A stretch of DNA of 64,000 nucleotides from Streptantibioticus parmotrematis (GTDB taxonomy: Bacteria; Actinomycetota; Actinomycetes; Streptomycetales; Streptomycetaceae): positions 186,001 through 250,000 of the forward strand of contig NZ_JAINVZ010000001.1 in assembly GCF_019890615.1 (NCBI RefSeq), given 5' to 3'. Positions 45,363 through 52,519 of the stretch are shown in pieces. A program made the position numbers and the translations under genes. Under the pieces are notes generated by a model. The model made no database searches. It was not told the DNA's origin and saw only the letters and a program-made list of their open reading frames with translations. The number at the start of each line of letters is the position of its first letter. Position 1 is the stretch's first letter.

Positions 45363-45472
45363 GCGGCCAGTCTAGGCCGAACCGAACATACGAGCGAACA
45401 TATCCGGGTGGGGCGCGTCGCCGCCCCCGTGCGCCGCCCGGCCGGGTTCCCCACCGCCCCCTGACCGGACGC

Positions 45473-45634
45473 TCAGTCCTCGCCGAGGATGATGTGCGAC
45501 TCGCGGTCGTCGTCCGCCTCGGACAGCCGGGACCAGTCGACGGCCGGGATCCCGGCGACCTTCGTGCGCGAGCGGTGCGCCTGGTCCGCCTCGGCGTCCT
45601 CCACGTCCCGGTGTCCCGCCGGCTTCGTCTGCAT
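45473..45634 (-). CDS. Small charged protein of unknown function
   Basis: The 53-residue peptide (MQTKPAGHRDVEDAEADQAH...) is hydrophilic and acidic at the C-terminus (DDDRESHIILGED). An excellent ribosome site, AAGGAG, is 6-7 bases before the ATG, which is the main reason to call it. No family is recognised. Confidence 0.6.
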   Translation of the reverse strand: MQTKPAGHRDVEDAEADQAHRSRTKVAGIPAVDWSRLSEADDDRESHIILGED

Positions 45635-45754
45635 CGCGTTCTCCTTCGTCGTCCGTCGTCCGTCGCCCGCTGCTCCGTCTGGGGAGAGGGCACCCTTCAC
45701 GATGGCACTGAGCAGGCACGGCCGCGCGCGAAACGTAGCCACTCGGGCGAAATG

Positions 45755-45790
45755 ACACTCGATGCCTCAACAGGGCACTCAATGCCCCAA
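45755..45790. repeat. Imperfect 16-base direct repeat with 20-base period
   Basis: ACACTCGATGCCTCAA and GCACTCAATGCCCCAA (13 of 16 identical) lie on the same face of the helix between the small protein gene and the SDR gene. It could be a regulator site. Confidence 0.5.
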
Positions 45791-45914
45791 GAAGGCGCGC
45801 CGGATGCCCCGCGGAGCGCGCCGGGGTTGAAGCCCGTGGCACGGGTACCCGGGGAGCGGCAGCACGCCGGGCGGCCCCGGAGCGTACGGGCCGCAGGACG
45901 TCAGGAGGCCGTTG

Positions 45915-46898
45915 ATGACATCGTTCGGACCGCACGGGGACGGCTCGCCGCTGCGCGGGCACACCGCGCTGGTCACCGGTTCCTCGCGGGGACTCGGCCT
46001 GCTGATCGCCCGCGAACTGGCCGACCGGGGCTGCCGGGTGATGCTCTGCGCCCGGGGCGAGCGGCAGCTCGTCGCCGCGGAGGCGGCCCTGCGGGCCCGG
46101 GGCGCCGACGTCGCCTCGCTGGCCTGCGACGTGAACGCCCCCGAGACGCCGCAGCGGCTGCTGGACGCGGTGACGGAGCGTCTCGGCAGCCTCGACGTGC
46201 TGGTCAACAACGCGGGCGTGATCCAGGTCGGCGCGCTGGAGGCGATGGGGGAGCAGCAGTACCGGGACGCCATGGAAACCATGTTCTTCGCGCCGCTGCG
46301 GCTGACCCTGGCCGCGCTGCCGGGACTGCGTGAGCGGCCCGGCGCCCGCGTCGTGAACATCGGCTCCATCGGCGGCCGGGTCGCCCCGCCGCACCTGCTG
46401 CCGTACGCCGCCGCCAAGTTCGCCGTCACCGGTTGGTCGGAGGGGCTGCGCACGGAGCTGGCGGCGCAGGGGATCAGCGTGACCACCGTCCTGCCGGGGC
46501 TGATGCGCACCGGTTCGCACACCGCCGCGCTCTTCCACGGTGACGCCGCGCACGAGTACGCGTGGTTCGCGCCGGGCGCGTCGCTGCCGCTGGTGTCGAT
46601 GAACGCCGAGCGCGCCGCCCGCGCCATCGTCCGTGCCGCCGAGCGCCGGCGGCCCGAGCTGGTGTTGACCCCGCTGGCCAAGACGGCCGTACGGGCGCAC
46701 GGGATCGCCCCGGCGACGACGACCCGGCTGATGTCGGTCGCGGCGCGGATGCTGCCGGGGGCCGGGACGGACGCGGAACGCGAAGGCGTGACCGGCGCCG
46801 GAGCGCGCGAACGGCTCGGCTCCAGGGTCGTCGACCGGCTGACCACCCTGGGCGACCGGGCGGCGGACCACTTCAACCAGCGCACCCACCCGGGCTGA
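45915..46898 (+). CDS. Short-chain dehydrogenase/reductase
   Basis: The 327-residue protein is a classical SDR with a C-terminal extension. TGSSRGLGLLIAREL is the cofactor site, VNNAGV is conserved, and NIGSIGG and YAAAKFAV supply Ser and Tyr-x3-Lys. The final 90 residues beyond the core are Arg/Ala-rich, as in DltE/YqjQ-type SDRs. ATG 45915 has AGGAGG 6 bases upstream. Substrate unknown. Confidence 0.87.
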   Translation: MTSFGPHGDGSPLRGHTALVTGSSRGLGLLIARELADRGCRVMLCARGERQLVAAEAALRARGADVASLACDVNAPETPQRLLDAVTERLGSLDVLVNNAGVIQVGALEAMGEQQYRDAMETMFFAPLRLTLAALPGLRERPGARVVNIGSIGGRVAPPHLLPYAAAKFAVTGWSEGLRTELAAQGISVTTVLPGLMRTGSHTAALFHGDAAHEYAWFAPGASLPLVSMNAERAARAIVRAAERRRPELVLTPLAKTAVRAHGIAPATTTRLMSVAARMLPGAGTDAEREGVTGAGARERLGSRVVDRLTTLGDRAADHFNQRTHPG

Positions 46899-46931
46899 CA
46901 CCCGCTCCCTCGGGCCCGCCGCGCGAACCCG

Positions 46932-47243
46932 ATGACGCCTCAGCCTCGGCCCCGCCGCCCCCGGCGCCGCACGAGCCCGGTGACAAGTCTGGCCACGCCC
47001 GCCGCGGCCGCCGTGCACGGGCTGGAGATCTCCGGCCACTGCGCCCCGCACGCGCACGCCCACGTCGCCGCGAGCGTGCCGAACGTCCGCCACCTGGAGT
47101 GGTTCCACGACCACGTCCGCATCGAGTCGCTGCTGTTCGAGGGGGTGCTCGACCCGGCGGGCGGTGCGATACGGCCCGGTGCGAACGGCGCCGCGGGCCA
47201 TGGGCTCACCCTGCGTCCCGACGTGACGCGCGCGTTTCCCTGA
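46932..47243 (+). pseudogene. C-terminal remnant of an enolase-superfamily enzyme
   Basis: The last about 80 residues read as the tail of a mandelate racemase/muconate cycloisomerase-type protein: ISGHCAPHAHAHVAAS, VPNVRHLEWFHDHVRIE, then LRPDV. A complete enzyme needs about 370 residues, including a TIM barrel with metal ligands that is absent here. The frame in front (RRPRRRTSP) is unrelated. This is best read as a gene remnant after a large 5' deletion. It is the region between the SDR and DUF3140 genes. Confidence 0.75.
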
Positions 47244-47258
47244 GCCCGGCGCGGGCAC
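47234..47258 (+). promoter_or_regulatory. SigB-type promoter before DUF3140 / endonuclease genes
   Basis: GTTT-N15-GGGCAC differs at one position from the SigB consensus. It overlaps the end of the decayed gene and lies about 60 bases before the DUF3140 ATG. Confidence 0.5.
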
Positions 47259-47318
47259 GCGAACCGTCCGGGGCCGGGGCACGAGGTGCCCCGGACGACC
47301 GACACGAGGAGGCAACCG

Positions 47319-47678
47319 ATGACCGGCATTCCCGCCCTCGAAATGGACGCCCTGTGGGAAGAGTTCCACACGGTGGTGAACATGACCTCCGCCGAACTGA
47401 GCGCCTGGCTGCGCACCGACGCCTCCGGGGAACGGACCGAGCCGCCCCCCGAGGACCTGAGGCCCGAGCTGGGCGAGCGCGTCGTGGAGATCCTCGCCAA
47501 GCGCCGCACCGACCTGACCGACGCCGACGTGGCCACCATGTACGAGGTGGTGGACACCGTACGGCGCGAGCGGGGCGACGACGCCGAGCTGGAACCGCGC
47601 GCGGGCGACCCCGCCTGGCGGCACCGGCTGATGAGCGTCGGCCACGACCCGCTGGTCTCGGAGCGGAAGGTGACCTGA
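47319..47678 (+). CDS. DUF3140 protein
   Basis: The 119-residue protein (MDALWEEFHTVVNMTSAELSAWL...) matches the DUF3140 pattern, including RVVEILAKRRTDLTDADVATMYEVVDTVRRE. It is often found in actinobacterial stress gene sets; function is unknown. The ribosome site is GAGGAGG at 6 bases. The gene is 2 bases from the HhH endonuclease-like gene, which suggests an operon and a link to DNA maintenance. Confidence 0.88.
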   Translation: MTGIPALEMDALWEEFHTVVNMTSAELSAWLRTDASGERTEPPPEDLRPELGERVVEILAKRRTDLTDADVATMYEVVDTVRRERGDDAELEPRAGDPAWRHRLMSVGHDPLVSERKVT

Positions 47679-47680
47679 CC

Positions 47681-48340
47681 ATGGTCGCGACGACACGGAA
47701 CGACCGGGAGACAGCCAGGACGCTGCTGTCCACCGAGGGCCGCACCTACGCGCAGGACGCCGGCATACGGCTGCGCGACACCCCGCAGCCGCTCTACCAG
47801 GTCCTCGTCATGGCCTGCCTGCTCAGCGCCCGCATCAAGGCCTCGGTCGCGACCGACTCGGCCCGCGCGCTGTTCGAGCACGGCATGCGCAGCCCGCGCG
47901 GGATGCGCGACGCGACCTGGCAGCAGCGGGTGGACGCCCTCGGCGAGGGCCACTACCGCCGCTACGACGAGCGCACCGCCACCCAGCTGGGCGAAGGCGC
48001 GCAGCTCGTGCTGGACGTCTGGGGCGGCGACCTGCGGCGGGTACGCGAGGAGGCGGACGGCGACCCGGACCACCTGCGCGGGGAACTGCGCCGGGTCCCC
48101 GGGCTCGGGCCGGTCGGCGCCGACATCTTCCTGCGCGAGGTGCAGTCGCTGTGGCCCGAGGTCGGACCGCTCTTCGACGGCAAGGCGGTCCAGGGCGCGA
48201 AGCGGCTCGGGCTGCCGGAAACGCCGGAGAAGCTGGCCGGACTCGTCAGCCGCGGGGAGCGGGCGGTGTTCGCGGCGGCGCTGGTGCGTGCCGCGCTGGA
48301 CAAGGGGGTCGTGGACGAGGTGCGCGAGGCGGCGGCGTAG
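47681..48340 (+). CDS. HhH-containing endonuclease III-like protein
   Basis: The 219-residue protein contains a helix-hairpin-helix motif, LRRVPGLGPVGADIFLREV, and an overall all-alpha fold as in base-excision glycosylases. LLSARIKASVATDSARALF resembles the endonuclease III region, but the catalytic Lys/Asp pair and the Fe-S cluster cysteines are not evident. It probably binds DNA. It shares an operon with DUF3140. Confidence 0.75.
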   Translation: MVATTRNDRETARTLLSTEGRTYAQDAGIRLRDTPQPLYQVLVMACLLSARIKASVATDSARALFEHGMRSPRGMRDATWQQRVDALGEGHYRRYDERTATQLGEGAQLVLDVWGGDLRRVREEADGDPDHLRGELRRVPGLGPVGADIFLREVQSLWPEVGPLFDGKAVQGAKRLGLPETPEKLAGLVSRGERAVFAAALVRAALDKGVVDEVREAAA

Positions 48341-48358
48341 TCGGCCGAGCCGTACCCG

Positions 48359-48757
48359 TTAGGCCGAATGGGCGAATCCGGGGCCGCCCGGCGGACGCCG
48401 TCCGGGCCGTGCCGGAAGCGTCCGCACGCAGGAGTCCGGGTCCGGTTCCACGGTGAAGACCGACCGCAGCCGGGTGAACCTCAGGACCTTCTCCACCGAC
48501 GGCGACAGCCCGCGCAGCCGCAGGCCCACGCCCGCGAGCGCCGCCCTGCGCCGCGCCGCCATCAGCACGCGCAGCCCCGAGCAGTCGAAGAAGGTCACGC
48601 CGGACAGGTCCACCACGAGGTCGCGCCGGTGCGCCAGCACCTGGGCCAGGCGGCGGTGGAGCAGCTCGCCGGTCGCCACGTCGACCTCGCCGGAGACCGC
48701 GAGGACCGTCTCGCCGCCGGCATCGCACACCGAGGTGATGTCGAACTCGTCGTCCAT
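48359..48757 (-). CDS. STAS-domain anti-sigma factor antagonist
   Basis: The 132-residue protein has the SpoIIAA-like STAS fold: VLAVSGEVDVATGELL, then VVDLSGVTFFDCSGLRVLMAA, where DCSG carries the Ser that kinases phosphorylate. The last about 25 residues are Pro/Arg-rich. It would free a SigB/F-family sigma factor by sequestering its anti-sigma kinase; the sigma factor encoded at 56.9 kb is a plausible target. No kinase gene is adjacent. The ribosome site is AAGGAGG. Confidence 0.9.
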   Translation of the reverse strand: MDDEFDITSVCDAGGETVLAVSGEVDVATGELLHRRLAQVLAHRRDLVVDLSGVTFFDCSGLRVLMAARRRAALAGVGLRLRGLSPSVEKVLRFTRLRSVFTVEPDPDSCVRTLPARPGRRPPGGPGFAHSA

Positions 48758-49001
48758 CGCGCGTGCCTCCTTCCCGCCCGGCCCCGCCGACCGGCCCGAT
48801 GGGCCCGTCCGCCGGGAGCGGTGTGGGAAGAACAGCAAAACCCCGCGCCGACCGTCCTGTCCACCGGGTTCGGTGAACGAGTTGCAACCGGCCGGTAACC
48901 AGCGCTTCGGCAGCCGGAGTTGTCGCGCCCCGGAGGCAAATCGGCACCGGGTGCCAAAAGGACCGGTCGACCGGTTGCGTCCGGCTCTCCGGGCCGTCAA
49001 C

Positions 49002-49343
49002 TCACGGCCGCAGCAGGAACTTGATCGCGCCGTCCTCCTTGCGCTGGTAGGTCCGGTAGGCCTCCGCCGCGTTCTCCAGCGGCACCCGGTGCGTCGCGAA
49101 GTCGTCCACGCCCAGCGGGTCCACCTCCGTCGGCAGCGGCAGGACGTCGTCCAACCAGCGCCGCACGTTCGCCTGCCCCATGCGGAACCGGATCTGCGCC
49201 AGCACCTCGTACAGATGCAGGTCGGAACCGCACAGCCCGGAGGACGTCATCCGCACGACGGCGTCGGTCGGTTCCTTGATCACCGGATCGGGCACGTCCT
49301 CGACCCGCACGTCCCGCTTTCCGTGCCACACGACCGCTCGCAT
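49002..49343 (-). pseudogene. Internally deleted zinc-dependent alcohol dehydrogenase
   Basis: The frame is intact from a good ribosome site (GGAGGAGG) and encodes 113 residues, but the middle is missing. Residues 1-47 match the N-terminus of formaldehyde dehydrogenase-like ADHs ([21 protein letters not shown]), and residues 48-113 match the C-terminus ([14 protein letters not shown]...[10 protein letters not shown]). About 260 residues, including most zinc ligands and the Rossmann fold, have been lost in frame. The full-length relative lies at 59.8 kb. Activity is not expected. Confidence 0.85.
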
Positions 49344-49484
49344 CGCCAGCCTCCTCCTGCCGGTACCGGGTGTCAGCCGTTGCCCCGAGTACCCCGCGTG
49401 GAACCCCTGAACGGCCCACGCATAGGTGCCCGGGGGAGGGGAAGACGCAGCGCGTACCTCCCAGAACCGGAAGAGGTGAACGCC

Positions 49485-49808
49485 ATGCCGGCCGGATCGA
49501 ACCGCAAGCGGGAACGGCAGTACGAGCACATCAAGGCCAGTGCGAGGGACCGCGGGGAGAGCGAGGGCAGGGCCGAGGAGATCGCGGCCCGCACCGTCAA
49601 CAAGGAACGGGCCCGCTCCGGCGAGTCGCGCACGGCCAGCCGTCAGTCGCTTCAGGACAAGTCGCCGGGCGAGCGCGGCGGTCAGCGCTCGGGACACGGC
49701 CCGGGGGGTCAGACCAGGGACCAGCTCTACGCGGAGGCGCAGCGGCGCAACGTGGACGGCCGCTCCTCGATGAACAAGGACGAGCTGAAGAAGGCGCTCG
49801 GCTACTAG
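49485..49808 (+). CDS. Plasmid-stabilisation-like protein with Rho-N/SAP-like tail
   Basis: The 107-residue protein is very basic and polar: [19 protein letters not shown] at the N-terminus, a low-complexity middle ([14 protein letters not shown]) and a C-terminal [29 protein letters not shown] that resembles the Rho N-terminal / SAP-like helix-extended-helix. It is often annotated as a plasmid stabilisation protein, a weak label. It likely binds nucleic acid. Ribosome site AGAGG. Confidence 0.75.
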   Translation: MPAGSNRKRERQYEHIKASARDRGESEGRAEEIAARTVNKERARSGESRTASRQSLQDKSPGERGGQRSGHGPGGQTRDQLYAEAQRRNVDGRSSMNKDELKKALGY

Positions 49809-49987
49809 CGGCCGCCGGCGGAGGCCTTCGTACTGATTGCGCTGTCCGAATGACGGTCGGGCGGCGTGGGGGAGTGCACCGGCGTGCGCCCGGGCGCACG
49901 GCACCGGGTCGGCGGTAGACGTAGCTCCCGGGGGTTGCCGGGCCATGCCGGGTCGCGTGGGCGGGACCACACCGTTGAGGAGGGGCG

Positions 49988-50470
49988 ATGGCACGTGCCG
50001 GGGCGGCGGCGGTCCGCGAGGTGCTGGCGTGGTGGGCGGCACTGGTCGTGCTGTACCTGATGTTCATCAGCACGATCTCGGTGCTGGAATGCGTGGTGGG
50101 AGTGGCCGGAGCCGCGCTGGTCGCGCTCGTCGCCCGGCAGGTCAGGCTCGCCGCCGGAGGCCGCCCGGGCGCGAAGGGGCGGCTCGGACCCGCCCTGCTC
50201 GCGTTCCCCGCCGCCGTGTGCACCGACACCGGGCAACTGGCCTCGGCGATCGCGCGGTCCCTCCTGCGCCGCCCCGACGAGGGCGCCTTCCACACCCTGC
50301 GCCTGCGCGACGACGCGGGCCCGGCCTGGGCCTGCGCCCTGCTGTCGGCGACGCCCGGCGCGTACGTGGTCGACGTGCGCCACGACTCGGGGGAACAGCT
50401 GATCCAGGTCCACACCCTGGGCGACCCCAACCGCCTGGAACGCGCGCTGACCCACGGGGGCCGCCGGTGA
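49988..50470 (+). CDS. mrpE: Mrp antiporter subunit E
   Basis: The 160-residue protein matches MrpE/MnhE: an N-terminal pair of helices ([14 protein letters not shown]..., residues 12-50) and the conserved soluble tail [27 protein letters not shown]. It opens a seven-gene set with four-base overlaps. In the Mrp complex it is one of the small subunits of the sodium/proton antiporter. Ribosome site AGGAGGGG. Confidence 0.9.
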   Translation: MARAGAAAVREVLAWWAALVVLYLMFISTISVLECVVGVAGAALVALVARQVRLAAGGRPGAKGRLGPALLAFPAAVCTDTGQLASAIARSLLRRPDEGAFHTLRLRDDAGPAWACALLSATPGAYVVDVRHDSGEQLIQVHTLGDPNRLERALTHGGRR

Positions 50471-50760
50471 ACGCCTGGCTGGTGGCGACGGCGGTCCTGC
50501 TGACGTTCGCGCTGCCGCCGTGCGTGTGGGTGGCCTGCCGCGACTCGCCGCAGGAACGGCTCGCCGGGCTCAACCTCGCCACCACGGTGGCCGCGGTCGC
50601 CTTCCTGCTCATCGCCCAGGGCTTCCAACGGTCCTCCTACGGCGACCTGGGCCTGGTGCTCGCCGTGCTCGGCCCGGCGGGCACCCTCGTCTTCGCGCGC
50701 CTGCTCGGCGGTTCCGCGTACGACGTGCCCGCGCGCCGGGCGGGGGACGAGCAACGATGA
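50467..50760 (+). CDS. mrpF: Mrp antiporter subunit F
   Basis: The 97-residue protein has three helices as expected for MrpF, with RDSPQERLAGLNLATTVAAVAFLL in the middle. It starts at GTG 50467, overlapping the mrpE stop by 4 bases (GTGA), and its own stop overlaps the start of mrpG. Membrane-embedded and needed for antiporter assembly. Confidence 0.87.
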   Translation: MNAWLVATAVLLTFALPPCVWVACRDSPQERLAGLNLATTVAAVAFLLIAQGFQRSSYGDLGLVLAVLGPAGTLVFARLLGGSAYDVPARRAGDEQR

Positions 50761-51065
50761 CGCCCCGTCATGTCTGCGCGCTGGCACTGCTGGTGGCCGG
50801 GATCGCCGTCCTGCTGCTGTCGGCGTTGGGCCTGGTCGTGCTGAGCCGTCCGTACGGAAGGCTGCACGCGCTGACCCCCGCGACCACCCTGGGCGCGCCA
50901 CTGGTCTGCCTGGCGCTCGCCGTGGAGACCGGTGCCGGGCGCGCGGCGGTGAAACTGCTGATCATCGGCGTGCTGATCGCCGCGGGCGGCTCCGTGACCA
51001 CGATGGCGGTCGGACGGGCCACCGCGCAGGCCGACGACCTGGTCGAGAGGGACTCCCCGGAATGA
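50757..51065 (+). CDS. mrpG: Mrp antiporter subunit G
   Basis: The 102-residue protein has three helices and the MrpG segment LVVLSRPYGRLHALTPATTLGAPLVCLAL. ATGA overlaps both neighbours. The short acidic C-terminus (DDLVERDSPE) is cytoplasmic by prediction. Confidence 0.87.
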   Translation: MTPRHVCALALLVAGIAVLLLSALGLVVLSRPYGRLHALTPATTLGAPLVCLALAVETGAGRAAVKLLIIGVLIAAGGSVTTMAVGRATAQADDLVERDSPE

Positions 51066-51388
51066 ACGGCATCGCCCAGTACCTCGTCGTGGTGGCCCTG
51101 CTGCTGGTCGCCGCGAGCGCCACGGCCGCCGCCCTCGCCCGCGACCCGGTCACCCAGTCGACCCTGCTGGCGATGCTCGGGATCGCGCTGGCCGTGCTGT
51201 TCACCGTGTTGCAGGCGCCGGACGTCGCTCTGTCGCAGCTGGCCGTCGGCACCGCCGTCACCCCGCTGCTCATCCTGCTGACGGTGCGCAAGGTGCGCCG
51301 CGGCACCGGCGACGGCGCAGACGGGAAGCGCGGCGAGAGCACGGACCCGGACACCCCCAGCCGGGACGCGCGCGGGCGGCGCCGATGA
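51062..51388 (+). CDS. Stand-alone MrpA C-terminal part (DUF4040, MbhD-like)
   Basis: The 108-residue protein corresponds to the DUF4040 segment found near the end of MrpA in seven-gene bacterial Mrp systems and as separate MbhD in archaeal hydrogenase complexes. Visible is LLAMLGIALAVLFTVLQAPDVALSQLAVGTAVTPLLILL. The NuoL-like channel of MrpA is absent from this operon. The C-terminus is charged and Arg-rich. Confidence 0.82.
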   Translation: MNGIAQYLVVVALLLVAASATAAALARDPVTQSTLLAMLGIALAVLFTVLQAPDVALSQLAVGTAVTPLLILLTVRKVRRGTGDGADGKRGESTDPDTPSRDARGRRR

Positions 51389-52170
51389 GCCGACGCCTTC
51401 GCACCTGCCTCTTCCTCGCCGCCGCCGTCGTCCTCGCCGCCTTCTACGCCGCCGCCTGCACCGGCCTGCCGCACTTCGCCGGACTCGTCCACCCCTACGG
51501 CACCCGGGCGGTCGCGGCGGCCTTCCGGCAGCGCACCGCCAACGTCATCTCCTCCATCAACTTCGACCAGCGGGCCTTCGACACCCTCGGCGAGGAGTCC
51601 ATCCTGTTCGCCGCGGTGCTGGGCGCCATCGTGCTGCTGCGGCGGGCCCGCGACGAACGCGAGGCGGCGCCCGCGCCCGGCCGCGTGATGCCCTCCACCC
51701 GGCTGTTCGGCACCGTGATGCTGCCCATCACCCTGCTCACCGGCTTCTACATCGTCGCCCACGGGCAACTCTCGCCCGGCGGCGGCTTCCAGGGCGGCGT
51801 CATCCTCGCCACCGGACTCCACCTCGCGTACATCGCCGCCGACTACCGGGCGCTGGAACGCATCCGGCCGCTGGCCTCGCTGGACGTCGCCGACGCGCTC
51901 GCCGCCGGGGCCTTCGCCGCGCTGGGCTTCGTGGGAATCGCCAAGGGCGCCGCGTACCTCCAGAACGTCCTGCCGCTCGGCACCTTCGGGCAGTTGTCCT
52001 CGGGCGGCCTGGTGCCCGTCATCAACGCCGCCGTGGGCGTCGAGGTCGGCTCCGGCATCGTCGTGCTGATCGCCCACTTCATCGACCAGGCCGTCGAGAT
52101 CGAGTCGCCCTCGACCCAGGACGGCCAACGGCCGGACGACGCGTCCGGCGCGGACGGAGGGAACCGGTGA
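51385..52170 (+). CDS. mrpB: MbhE-MrpB fusion subunit
   Basis: The 261-residue protein has two parts. The N-terminal 100 residues (VLAAFYAAACTGLPHF...ISSINFDQRAFDTLGEESILFAAVLGAIVLL) match the MbhE/MrpA end domain. The rest is MrpB (LTGFYIVAHGQLSPGGGFQGGVILATGLHL), continuing to a soluble acidic tail. In archaea these parts are separate genes. ATGA overlap with the DUF4040 gene keeps the operon tight. Confidence 0.85.
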   Translation: MSRRLRTCLFLAAAVVLAAFYAAACTGLPHFAGLVHPYGTRAVAAAFRQRTANVISSINFDQRAFDTLGEESILFAAVLGAIVLLRRARDEREAAPAPGRVMPSTRLFGTVMLPITLLTGFYIVAHGQLSPGGGFQGGVILATGLHLAYIAADYRALERIRPLASLDVADALAAGAFAALGFVGIAKGAAYLQNVLPLGTFGQLSSGGLVPVINAAVGVEVGSGIVVLIAHFIDQAVEIESPSTQDGQRPDDASGADGGNR

Positions 52171-52511
52171 GCGTCTTCCCCTACCTGGTGGCCGGCTGGA
52201 TCCTCTTGATCGGCCTGTACGGCATGGTGCGCAGCCGCGACGCCATCCACACCATCGGCTGCCTGGCCGTCGCGCAGTCGTCCACCTACGTGCTGCTGCT
52301 CGCGGTGGGATACCGGCGCGGCGGCACCTCGCCGTACTTCTCCGACACCCCGAAGTCCACCACCGTGGTCGACCCCGTGGTGCAGGCGCTCGCGCTGACC
52401 GACGTGGTGGTCGGCGCGACCGTCACCGCCCTGCTGCTGGCGCTCGCCATCCAGTTGCGCAAACGCCACGGCACCATCGACCCCGACTCGCTCACCGGGC
52501 TGAAGGGCTGA
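52167..52511 (+). CDS. mrpC: Mrp antiporter subunit C
   Basis: The 114-residue protein is NuoK-like with three helices. YGMVRSRDAIHTIGCLAVAQSSTYVLLLAVGY and TVVDPVVQALALTDVVVGATVTALLLAL follow the MrpC pattern. GTG 52167 overlaps the previous stop by 4 bases. Confidence 0.88.
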   Translation: MSVFPYLVAGWILLIGLYGMVRSRDAIHTIGCLAVAQSSTYVLLLAVGYRRGGTSPYFSDTPKSTTVVDPVVQALALTDVVVGATVTALLLALAIQLRKRHGTIDPDSLTGLKG

Positions 52512-52519
52512 CCGCGCAC

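Noticed and set aside
49349..49373. GCCT-N15-GGGTGT as a SigB promoter of the plasmid-stabilisation-like gene
   Set aside because: Weak -10 match and more than 110 bases from the gene; it also overlaps the leader of the decayed ADH.
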